DNA from: JAXFQS01 sp034178815
GTDB lineage: Bacteria; Verrucomicrobiota; Kiritimatiellia; RFP12; DVOR01
DNA: 29,527 nt
Assembly: GCA_034178815.1 (NCBI GenBank)
Contig: JAXFQS010000141.1
Span: 1 to 29,527, forward strand
Direction: 5' to 3'
Below the pieces are notes generated by a model. It made no database searches. It saw only the letters and a program-made list of their open reading frames with translations, and had not been told where the DNA came from. Position numbers and translations under genes: made by a program. This document shows positions 8,711 through 15,312 of the stretch, piece by piece. Numbering within the stretch: the first letter of the stretch is position 1; every line of letters begins with the position of its first letter.

Positions 8711-9463
8711 CCCCTATAGATGCCCTCATCCGCATCAAAATGACAGTAAAGCGCACCGCTAGTTGAAATGTACGAAATCTCCCAATTTGCCCTAAGCGAT
8801 ATGGACAATAGACGGACACAGTCCCCGATCCTCTACGAGCTTCTACTTGACTTGTGAAACCGCAAGAAATAGGAGGGGCTCGCCGAAGGAAAGCATCTCG
8901 ACCTTAGCCGGCAATGTACAACCATCCTCACTTTTCTTAGCACATAGGGGACGGCTGAATTCCGCTCCGCGCCTCTACACTTGGAACCCTAGAAAAGCAG
9001 TTGGGGACATGGGCATACTCGCTCCTAGAGGAGGTGAAACAGCACGCAAAGATGGCGACGGGATGCTTCTACAAATGGCAAAATGGGAGGCAATCTTCTT
9101 CGCTATCGCTGGTCATTCAGCGATTTCCGCAAAACAGGGACTAGACCTTGATTTTGGGCCAAAGTCGCAAGAACTGGTGCCTACTTCGAGGATTCAACAA
9201 GGGTAAAACGGCGGTAAAACCAAACAATTCCGTCTGCGTCGACCTCTCTTATATTGGGGAGGACAATGAGCACTCGTGCGAGGATAGCCGATAGCGTTTT
9301 CGTCCCGTGAAACTTGAAATCTTTAGCGGATAATGGAGCCGAAGCCGGACTGCGAGAGGACGGAACAACTGACCGCCGATACTTGGTGGTTCTGCCTGTT
9401 TTTCGTTGACCCTTTGTTGCCTCAATCCTGCATTCTCTCGCGATAGACTGTTGCCTTATTATG

Positions 9464-9499
9464 CAAGAGAGTTTAAGTTATCGAACGCAGGCTCTCTTG
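9464..9499. repeat. Inverted repeat / hairpin in the gene-free region
   Basis: CAAGAGAG (9464-9471) and CTCTCTTG (9492-9499) are perfect 8-base complements around a 20-base loop, followed by ACTTTGTTTCC. An earlier CTCTC at 9435-9439 could compete for the same GAGAG, so two exclusive folds are possible if the region is transcribed. Confidence 0.5.
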
Positions 9500-9784
9500 A
9501 CTTTGTTTCCTCAGGGCTAGTTGATAGAAAGCCCAGTTGGGGCGGGTCTGGCTACCCTAGCGAACAGATCAAAAAAGGGGGGGCATTGAGGCCCTTTCGT
9601 TGCCGGATATGGTTGACTGAAAATGGGCCCCCGCCAAACTGACATCCACCTTGCGGAAAGGGAACTAAAGCTTACTCTTCCAAGGAAGAAGAGACACCGC
9701 TACCTCGTTGTATTTAGTCGTCAGAACAGCCATCCGCTCAAATCAAGCGCCCCTATGTCGAGGCACTTTGCCTTACCCTGTCAG

Positions 9785-9820
9785 CCATCCGGATATAGGC
9801 TCACTTGGGTCTCCGGATGG
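9785..9820. repeat. Inverted repeat downstream of the GH28-like gene
   Basis: CCATCCGGA (9785-9793) and TCCGGATGG (9812-9820) are perfect 9-base complements around 18 bases. It lies 26 bases beyond the stop of the - strand gene at 9846, so it could end that transcript, but no T tract follows on the - strand. Confidence 0.5.
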
Positions 9821-9845
9821 TCAATCCTAGGATGGTGAAGAGCGG

Positions 9846-11078
9846 CTAGGGGAGGAGGTGGGTGTAGGCGTTAGTGGACGGCAAAAGTTCGATATTGCGG
9901 TGGACGAGGGTTTTCACGCGGTCGCGACCAGTCAACACGGGAATGGGCGTCTTCAACTGATTGTTCAAGGTGATTCCGTCAAGCGTGAGATGACGAACGG
10001 TAGCGGCAGGTTCAATGCCGATGGTCGTTGTGGGAAGGGTCGACTCGACGCGCGAGAGGTTGCGAATGGTCACGGTACCGCAGTCAATGGGGCCTTGGAA
10101 CTGAATCACGGGATAGCTGGCACGAGAGTGGACGCCAATATCGGCGGGAGAAAGAGCCTTTGCAGTGAAGATGTTTTCGAGGTGGATGTCCTCGAAGATA
10201 CCCCGCGGACGCCCGGGAAAGTAGTGGGTAAAACCAACGGTGTAGACATAGAAATGACCGTGGACATTGCTGATTGTCACGCGGCGAACAGGAGCACCGG
10301 TTGAAAGCATCCGAACGGCGCTGTGGCAGTATTCGGCGTAAATGCCGTCAATATCAATATCGGAAATCTCGCCTTGATAGGGGGAATCGGCACCATCGTT
10401 GGCGTTGAGCGCCACCATATCGTCGAAACAGGTGCCCCTCAGGTTTGCAACCCGTCCGTGGTGACAACCGCCGTCGAGATGTATGCCGTCCATATTGAGG
10501 CGAATGGGATTCCAAGTCTGGAAGTCGAAGGTAATCCCCTCGACGAGGAAGTGGTCGACTCGGCAGAGTTGGATGGAAAAGGTGACCGGATTCATAATCG
10601 TCAAATCACGAATCGTCAAGCCGCTCACCCGATCGAACCGGAAGCAGATGCCCATAAAGAAATCGCGCTGATACTCGTTGGGAATAGCCTGTCCTTTTGT
10701 CTGGATGGGATTGGGAGCCTGCTTGGCGTTGGCCATATCCCATATTCCGCCAACGATTGCGACCTGTCGATCGCCCTCGCGCCAATTCCGATTCTCCAAC
10801 ATCGCGCAGTTGCTGCCCGGCGCGAGGCGAACCAAGGTAAAGCGATCCAGACGGAGTTCCTGTCCCGAGCCCACCCGCAATGGTTTCGAAATAAGGTAAT
10901 GCTTCGCGGGGGGCGGCAGGTAGACCAAAGGTGCGCCCGAATCCAAACGCGCCTGAATGGCCGCCGTATCGTCTACGACCCCGTCTCCCACCAACTTCGG
11001 CAACTCGCCCCCCTTCGCGCACAAGCCCAGCAACAGGCTCGCCGCGATTCCCAATGCAACTTGACAGCGACTCATCAT
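9846..11078 (-). CDS. Secreted GH28-like right-handed beta-helix protein
   Basis: 410 residues. Residues 1-22 form a signal peptide with a hydrophobic stretch (VALGIAASLLLGL), so it is exported. The mature part starts with the pectate-lyase-superfamily signature GDGVVDDTAAIQ (31-42), then repeated beta-helix turns. NMDGIHL (195-201) and CFDDMVAL (217-224) correspond to the NTDG and DD acidic motifs of glycoside hydrolase family 28 polygalacturonases. The later GHG and RIK motifs of classical GH28 are not evident, so the substrate is uncertain; it may be a uronic-acid or sulfated plant or algal polysaccharide. GGAG lies seven bases before the first of two adjacent ATGs. It has its own promoter at 11113-11141 and no sugar-use neighbours. 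Confidence 0.82.
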   Translation of the reverse strand: MMSRCQVALGIAASLLLGLCAKGGELPKLVGDGVVDDTAAIQARLDSGAPLVYLPPPAKHYLISKPLRVGSGQELRLDRFTLVRLAPGSNCAMLENRNWREGDRQVAIVGGIWDMANAKQAPNPIQTKGQAIPNEYQRDFFMGICFRFDRVSGLTIRDLTIMNPVTFSIQLCRVDHFLVEGITFDFQTWNPIRLNMDGIHLDGGCHHGRVANLRGTCFDDMVALNANDGADSPYQGEISDIDIDGIYAEYCHSAVRMLSTGAPVRRVTISNVHGHFYVYTVGFTHYFPGRPRGIFEDIHLENIFTAKALSPADIGVHSRASYPVIQFQGPIDCGTVTIRNLSRVESTLPTTTIGIEPAATVRHLTLDGITLNNQLKTPIPVLTGRDRVKTLVHRNIELLPSTNAYTHLLP

Positions 11079-11108
11079 CTCAACGCTCCGTGAAAAAATT
11101 GAATGTGC

Positions 11109-11129
11109 GGGTAGTCTACCACGCTACCC
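11109..11129. promoter_or_regulatory. Nested palindromes over the GH28-like promoter (possible operator)
   Basis: On the + strand, GGTAG-T-CTACC (11110-11120) is an 11-base palindrome. GGGTAG (11109-11114) also pairs with CTACCC (11124-11129) across nine bases. Three half-sites thus overlap the -10 box of the - strand promoter, a good place for a repressor. The binding protein is unknown. Confidence 0.45.
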
Positions 11130-11141
11130 GATTCTGTGCAA
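11113..11141 (-). promoter_or_regulatory. Promoter of the GH28-like gene
   Basis: Read on the - strand, the -35 box TTGCAC (11141-11136) and -10 box TAGACT (11118-11113) are 17 bases apart. The predicted start is near 11106, about 28 bases before the ATG at 11078. Confidence 0.65.
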
Positions 11142-11307
11142 GCAGAAAACCTGTTGAGCACCGACTCCTGCGCCACTTCCCTCCCCGCACCTGTCAACCT
11201 TTGCCTACCTTATCTACCAACCTGCAACCCCAACCAGTACCAACCATCCGCCCCCACTCTTGCGTACCAATCTCACCAACACCTACTCGACCAGTCGGCC
11301 CAGCGGC

Positions 11308-11345
11308 AACAAAAATGCGCCGCACCGGAAACCGGCACGGCGCAT
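11308..11345 (-). terminator. Rho-independent terminator of the regulator/queD-like operon
   Basis: On the - strand, ATGCGCCG-TG-CCGG pairs with CCGG-TG-CGGCGCAT around a TTT loop. The two TG steps form G-U wobble pairs, giving a continuous 14-bp stem. TTTTTGTTG follows directly. It lies about 70 bases after the queD-like stop. Confidence 0.88.
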
Positions 11346-11415
11346 CTTGGGATAGGCGCGAATCCGTTTGCCCAGAGCGCACCGGCGCCCCTGTGCCCAA
11401 ACGGCGCAACGCGCG

Positions 11416-12018
11416 TTATTTTGCCTTCTTCGATGACTTTGCAACACCCTTCTTCGTCGGCTTGCGATAGCCGCACTTCGGGCAAACCCCGTCAACCAGC
11501 GAGATGCCGCAAAGCGGGCAACGATCCCGCGTCTTGGAAGGCTTGTACTCGCAAGTCGCCGCATTGACCCCACTGGTGAAGGTCATCTTCGCGATATTGA
11601 GTTTGTCCTTGAGCAAGGCGTAGACCATCTTGAGCATTCCCTCGACGGTCATCGTCTCCTTGGTGACCACCAGACGGCACTCCGGATAGGCCGTGCAGAG
11701 TTCATTCTTGAACGCCGGGCCCTTCATCGTGTTCGTCGGCGTGCCATCCTTGATGCCCTCCTCGGCGTAAACCCCGAGAATCGCCGGCAGCAACGGATCG
11801 TCCTGGCGAAGCACCAGCGCATGGTCGAAGTTCTTCAAGACAGACCAAGCCGTCTTTTGGATTTCATTGCAGGGAAAGACCATATTGACGCCCGGATTGA
11901 CAGTGTCCTCCACCTCAATCGTCAGAACGCCAGTATGCCCGTGCAGATAGCGCGCCTCGCCACGGAACCCGTAGAACCGATGCGCGTACTGGATGTCAAA
12001 CCGCGTGATTGAACGCAT
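11416..12018 (-). CDS. QueD/PTPS-family protein lacking the catalytic Cys, with C-terminal zinc ribbon
   Basis: 200 residues of the 6-pyruvoyl-tetrahydropterin synthase/6-carboxytetrahydropterin synthase family (COG0720). Zinc ligands H13, H26 and H28 (HGH) are in place, as are D65-H66 (FDHAL) and the Glu in MTVEGML. The family nucleophile Cys, normally four residues before the first His of HGH in QueD, is Ala22 here, with Glu21 beside it. After the core (to about residue 160) comes a zinc ribbon, CPLCG and CPKCG (about 167-182), then a Lys-rich tail. QueD proteins are usually about 120-140 residues without such a ribbon. GAGGTAG precedes the ATG, which lies 3 bases after the stop of the PerR-like gene, so the two are co-transcribed. 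It could act in queuosine synthesis (queF lies at 22959) or on another pterin. Confidence 0.82.
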   Translation of the reverse strand: MRSITRFDIQYAHRFYGFRGEARYLHGHTGVLTIEVEDTVNPGVNMVFPCNEIQKTAWSVLKNFDHALVLRQDDPLLPAILGVYAEEGIKDGTPTNTMKGPAFKNELCTAYPECRLVVTKETMTVEGMLKMVYALLKDKLNIAKMTFTSGVNAATCEYKPSKTRDRCPLCGISLVDGVCPKCGYRKPTKKGVAKSSKKAK

Positions 12019-12021
12019 ACT

Positions 12022-12528
12022 CTACCTCTTTCCTTTTGGGCGGGGCGACCGCGGCACCATGCCGGGCTCCTCGCCGAAATCATCTTGCCCCCCATCCCCC
12101 GCCCGAGATTGACCCGCACAGGCCGCGCACAGCCCCGTCACCCGCAACTCGACATGCCGACGGGACACCGGCATTCCCTTGGGTAGCGCAAACCCATCCG
12201 GCAGGGGATAATCGACCACCAGACCGCATTCCTCGCAGATAAAATGGGCATGCGGCTCCGTGTGCGTATCATACCGAGCCGCCGACAGCGAATCCATCCG
12301 CCGCAACACCCCCAGCGAAGAAAACTCGTTCAAGATACGGTAGACCGACTCCCTCGTCACCGAAGGCGCGCGCCGCTTGGCACGATTCCAAACCTCGTCG
12401 ACAGAAGGATGCGCCCGCAGCCGCCGCAGTACCTCGAATACCGCAATCCGCTGAACCGTGCACTTCAGCCCCTGTGCATGGCAAAAACTGCGGAATGCCT
12501 CCGCATCCATCTCGACAATACGATCCAC
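12022..12528 (-). CDS. Fur-family metalloregulator, PerR-like
   Basis: 168 residues. A winged helix (about 20-80; TVQRIAVFEVLRRL, SVTRESVYRILNEFSSLGV) is followed by the Fur dimerisation domain. Structural zinc cysteines are C98-x2-C101 and C134-x2-C137. Candidate regulatory-metal ligands H40, D87, H93, H95 and D106 match the PerR set (H37, D85, H91, H93, D104 in Bacillus subtilis); the Asp at the last position favours a PerR-type peroxide sensor over Fur. The start is GTG at 12528, supported by GGAG five bases upstream; an ATG at 12510 is the alternative. The tail after residue 140 is polar and probably disordered. A consensus promoter and an inverted repeat over its -10 box suggest autoregulation. 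It is co-transcribed with the QueD-like gene and divergent from ruvB. Confidence 0.88.
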   Translation of the reverse strand: MDRIVEMDAEAFRSFCHAQGLKCTVQRIAVFEVLRRLRAHPSVDEVWNRAKRRAPSVTRESVYRILNEFSSLGVLRRMDSLSAARYDTHTEPHAHFICEECGLVVDYPLPDGFALPKGMPVSRRHVELRVTGLCAACAGQSRAGDGGQDDFGEEPGMVPRSPRPKGKR

Positions 12529-12553
12529 TGCGACTCCAAATATCTCTCGAACG

Positions 12554-12572
12554 CAAATAACTATAGCATTTG
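12554..12572. promoter_or_regulatory. Candidate Fur/PerR-family operator
   Basis: CAAAT (12554-12558) and ATTTG (12568-12572) form a 19-base inverted repeat that covers the -10 box of the PerR-like gene's promoter. Its size and position fit an autoregulatory Fur-family box, but only five bases per arm match and it is not the classical TTATAAT-N-ATTATAA. Confidence 0.4.
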
Positions 12573-12588
12573 TTTAGAAAGGTGTCAA
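12560..12588 (-). promoter_or_regulatory. Consensus promoter of the PerR-like/queD-like operon
   Basis: On the - strand, TTGACA (12588-12583) and TATAGT (12565-12560) are 17 bases apart, close to the perfect sigma70 consensus. The leader before the GTG start would be about 25 bases. Confidence 0.85.
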
Positions 12589-12616
12589 CCTTATTCTTCA
12601 CTCCCCCCGAAATGGC

Positions 12617-12645
12617 TTGCGCAATCGGGGCGGACTTGTTAGAAT
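12617..12645 (+). promoter_or_regulatory. Promoter of ruvB-nadE, predicted leaderless transcript
   Basis: TTGCGC (12617-12622) and TAGAAT (12640-12645) are 17 bases apart. The ATG at 12653 begins only seven bases after the -10 box, so transcription should start at or next to the start codon. No ribosome-binding site lies between. Confidence 0.65.
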
Positions 12646-12652
12646 TTGCCCC

Positions 12653-13642
12653 ATGACCGACCGCCCAGTAGAACGCCTCAATCGCCCCGACAAGCCCCTC
12701 GATGCCGCACTCCGACCCAAAGACTTCGGAGACTTTCAGGGGCAGAAGAAGGCCGTCGACCGCCTCCTGCTGGCTGTCGAAGCCGCCAAATTGCGAGGTG
12801 ACCCCTTGGAGCATGTTCTGCTTTCCGGCCCTCCAGGACTCGGTAAGACAACCCTTGCCTTCATTCTTGGCGAAGCTATGGGCGTGCAGGTGCGAACCAC
12901 CTCGGGGCCTGTCATCGACAAGCCCGCTGACCTGGCCGGATTACTGACCTCTCTTGAGTCGGGCGACATCCTCTTCATAGACGAAATCCATCGTCTCCAG
13001 CGGACAGTCGAAGAGTACCTCTATTCCGCCATGGAGGACTTCGCCCTAGACATCCTCATCGACCAGGGACCCAATGCCAGAAGCGTACGACTTGAGATTC
13101 CCCGATTCACCCTCGTAGGAGCCACCACACGCGCCGGACTCATATCCGCCCCGCTCCGTTCAAGGTTCGGCATCTCGGCGCGGCTTGACTACTACCAGAG
13201 AGACGACCTCGCCTCAATTGTCACGCGCTCCGCCCAAAAACTCGCAACCCCCATTCGCCCGGATGGAGCCGCCGAAATCGCAGCACGGGCCCGAGGAACG
13301 CCACGCATTGCGAACAACCTCCTGCGCCGCGTCCGGGACTACGCCCAAGTCAGAGCCGACGGTACAGTCACCGCCTCCGTCGCCAAAGACGCGCTCACCA
13401 TGCTCGAAATAGATCCCCATGGACTCGATGCGCTCGATATCCGCATTCTGGAAACCATCGTAGTCAAGTTCGATGGTGGTCCCGTCGGACTTTCCACCAT
13501 AGCCGTTACTGTTGGAGAAGAGCCCGACACGATAGAAGAAGTCTGCGAGCCCTTCCTGATTCAGGAAGGCTATATCGCCCGCACACCCAAAGGACGAGTT
13601 GCCACCCCTCTTGCCCGGGAGCGCCTCGGAATCAAACTATGA
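12653..13642 (+). CDS. ruvB: Holliday junction branch migration helicase RuvB
   Basis: Hexameric AAA+ motor that drives Holliday-junction branch migration with RuvA. 329 residues. The typical N-terminal LRPKDFGDFQGQ is at residues 20-31. Walker A is GPPGLGKT (59-66), Walker B is ILFIDEIHRL, sensor 1 is GATTRAG, and the arginine finger is in PLRSRFG. The C-terminal winged helix ends with EPFLIQEGYIARTPKGR. The ATG at 12653 was chosen because it gives the normal N-terminus; frame-open codons upstream overlap the promoter. ruvA and ruvC are not here. The stop overlaps the nadE start by four bases (ATGA). Confidence 0.95.
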   Translation: MTDRPVERLNRPDKPLDAALRPKDFGDFQGQKKAVDRLLLAVEAAKLRGDPLEHVLLSGPPGLGKTTLAFILGEAMGVQVRTTSGPVIDKPADLAGLLTSLESGDILFIDEIHRLQRTVEEYLYSAMEDFALDILIDQGPNARSVRLEIPRFTLVGATTRAGLISAPLRSRFGISARLDYYQRDDLASIVTRSAQKLATPIRPDGAAEIAARARGTPRIANNLLRRVRDYAQVRADGTVTASVAKDALTMLEIDPHGLDALDIRILETIVVKFDGGPVGLSTIAVTVGEEPDTIEEVCEPFLIQEGYIARTPKGRVATPLARERLGIKL

Positions 13643-15195
13643 TCGTCGCAGCAGCCTGCCCCGCCATACGCCCCCTCGCCGTGCGCGAGAATCTGAGAAA
13701 TTGCCTCCAACTCGCCCGACAGGCGCGCCGAAAGAAAGCCCGGATTGTCCTCTTTCCGCCCGAATGCCTTGCCGGTGTCACTGCGGGTGACCTAGGGGAC
13801 AACCCAGCCATCCGAAAAGCCATTGACAAAGCGGAAAGCGACTTCCGAAAAGCAACAGAGGGCGACGGTATCCTCTACTTGTTCAACCTCCCGCGCAACG
13901 CCGCCATCGAATCGCCAAGTGGCCGCCTTGCGCTCATCTCGGGTGACGAGACGGCAGCCTGCGGGGCAGCACTTCTGCTCAATCCGTCTGCGAACCCCGA
14001 GCGCGTCGACACACGCGCCAAACGCCTCCTTCGCATCCGCCAACGGCGCGGCGTGACGGTTCATGTCTCGCCTAGTTCCGGGGAATCCACCTCGCGGCAG
14101 GTCTACTCGGGAGCCACGCTCATTGCCAAGGATGGTGTCATTCTGGCGGAAGGTCCCCGCTGGAGTTACGCCAATGTTCTGATTGCCGCCGACACAGATA
14201 CGCCTGTGACTCCCCCTCCCTTTCATTTTCCCCTTGGCGTTATTACCGATCCGGCCTCGCCCTTCATTCCCTTCGAGCCAGCCATTCGCGACGAACGCAT
14301 GGGCGAGATCTTTGCAATCCAAACCACTGGTCTAGCCACGCGACTACGCAACAGCGGCATTGATTCGGCCGTGATTGGGCTTTCAGGCGGGCTCGACTCG
14401 ACGCTGGCCTTACTTGTTACCCATGCCGCCTTCCGCAAACTCGGTTTGCCATTGGCGAACCTCCACTGTGTCACGCTACCGGGGTTTGGCACATCTGGTC
14501 GCACCCGGGACAATGCCACGCAACTGGCCGAATTGCTGGGGCTCCACTGCCGCACCATCTCCATAGCCGCCGCCTGCAATCGCCACTTCAAAGACATCGG
14601 CCACGATCCCGAGAATCGCGACCTTGTCTACGAGAACGCCCAGGCCAGAGAGCGAACCCAAATCCTTATGGACATAGCCAACCAGGTCGGTGGAATCGTG
14701 GTGGGCACGGGCGATCTCTCCGAACTGGCGCTTGGGTGGTGCACATTCAGCGGCGACCAGATTAGCCACTATGCGGTCAATGCCGATCTTCCCAAGACCC
14801 TTGTCCGGCAGGTAGTCGCTTGGGTTGCGGAGAACAATCCAGACCTTGAGCCGACGCTCACCGATATTCTCCAGACGCCGATTTCCCCCGAACTGCTGCC
14901 GGGGCAGGAGACCGAGACCTTGGTCGGCCCCTACGAGTTGCACGACTACTTTCTCTACCATTTCGTTGGGAAGCGCCTTGCTCCTGCCGAGATTTTCGCC
15001 AAGGCGCGAAAGGACTTCCCCGACTACAAGCCCTCGGAAATCAAGCGCTATCTCAACCTCTTCTCGCGACGCCTCGTCACCCAACACTTCAAGCGCTCGT
15101 GTACGCCGGACTACCCCATCATCGGGAGCGTCAGTTTCGATTCCTCGGCCTTCTCCCTGCCCGGCGATGCGGACTGGCGCCTGTTCCAAATCTGA
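13639..15195 (+). CDS. nadE: NAD+ synthetase with shortened, probably inactive glutaminase domain
   Basis: Amidates nicotinate adenine dinucleotide to NAD+, the last step of NAD synthesis. 518 residues. The synthetase half is sound: GLSGGLDSTLALL (about 248-260), TLPGFGTSGRTRDNA, GIVVGTGDLSELALGW, TPISPELLPGQETE, GPYELHDYFLYHF and a C-terminal QHFKRSCTPDYP. The N-terminal nitrilase-like domain is only about 225 residues, against roughly 270-330 in glutamine-dependent enzymes. Of the Glu-Lys-Cys triad I see only Glu42 (LFPPEC). The segment with the Lys is absent, and the ICED motif with the Cys nucleophile appears replaced by ISGDE (100-104), just before GAALLLNPSANPE. It may therefore use free ammonia or a separate amidotransferase. 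It overlaps ruvB by four bases. Confidence 0.9.
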   Translation: MIVAAACPAIRPLAVRENLRNCLQLARQARRKKARIVLFPPECLAGVTAGDLGDNPAIRKAIDKAESDFRKATEGDGILYLFNLPRNAAIESPSGRLALISGDETAACGAALLLNPSANPERVDTRAKRLLRIRQRRGVTVHVSPSSGESTSRQVYSGATLIAKDGVILAEGPRWSYANVLIAADTDTPVTPPPFHFPLGVITDPASPFIPFEPAIRDERMGEIFAIQTTGLATRLRNSGIDSAVIGLSGGLDSTLALLVTHAAFRKLGLPLANLHCVTLPGFGTSGRTRDNATQLAELLGLHCRTISIAAACNRHFKDIGHDPENRDLVYENAQARERTQILMDIANQVGGIVVGTGDLSELALGWCTFSGDQISHYAVNADLPKTLVRQVVAWVAENNPDLEPTLTDILQTPISPELLPGQETETLVGPYELHDYFLYHFVGKRLAPAEIFAKARKDFPDYKPSEIKRYLNLFSRRLVTQHFKRSCTPDYPIIGSVSFDSSAFSLPGDADWRLFQI

Positions 15196-15204
15196 CCATT
15201 TCCA

Positions 15205-15244
15205 GAGCAGATTCTGCGGCAAGGATGAGCATCTGCTCCGTTTT
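15205..15244 (+). terminator. Probable terminator after nadE
   Basis: GAGCAGAT (15205-15212) and ATCTGCTC (15231-15238) form a perfect 8-bp stem around an 18-base loop, followed by CG and TTTT. It starts 10 bases after the nadE stop and directly precedes the acn promoter. Confidence 0.6.
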
Positions 15245-15247
15245 AGA

Positions 15248-15275
15248 TTGATTTTCACCTTATTTTGTCTATAAT
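15248..15275 (+). promoter_or_regulatory. Promoter of the acn gene cluster
   Basis: TTGATT (15248-15253) and the perfect -10 box TATAAT (15270-15275) are 16 bases apart. The leader before the acn ATG would be about 31 bases. Confidence 0.75.
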
Positions 15276-15312
15276 AAGCCCGTTTCGCACTGCAACACAA
15301 GGTCTAGGCCCC

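Larger units (their letters stand above)
8711..9845. other. 1.1-kb region without a convincing gene
   Basis: Between the arg terminator and the end of the GH28-like gene. By eye it is less GC-rich than the flanking genes. Three open frames of 71-119 codons (8847-9206, 9406-9642, 9623-9838) show no recognisable domain, good start context or codon style of the neighbours. I looked for the signatures of tRNA, tmRNA, RNase P RNA, SRP RNA and T-box leaders and saw none. Two long perfect inverted repeats are present (9464-9499 and 9785-9820), plus poor promoter-like boxes, for example TTGACT at 8847-8852. It may be a decayed gene or hold an unrecognised small RNA. Confidence 0.6.
11079..11415. other. 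Spacer between the QueD-like and GH28-like genes
   Basis: 337 bases. On the - strand, in order of transcription, it holds the terminator of the regulator/queD-like operon (11308-11345), a G-rich stretch around 11200-11290 that contains a two-quartet G-quadruplex-like motif (11230-11245), and the promoter of the GH28-like gene with overlapping palindromes. No gene is supported. Confidence 0.7.

Noticed and set aside
8847..9206. 119-codon frame in the gene-free region
   Set aside because: No domain, odd composition and poor start context compared with the neighbours; kept as undecided spacer.
9240..9600. Possible RNase P, tmRNA or SRP RNA
   Set aside because: The conserved cores of these RNAs, such as the GAGGAAAGTCC-like RNase P start and a terminal CCA, were not found.
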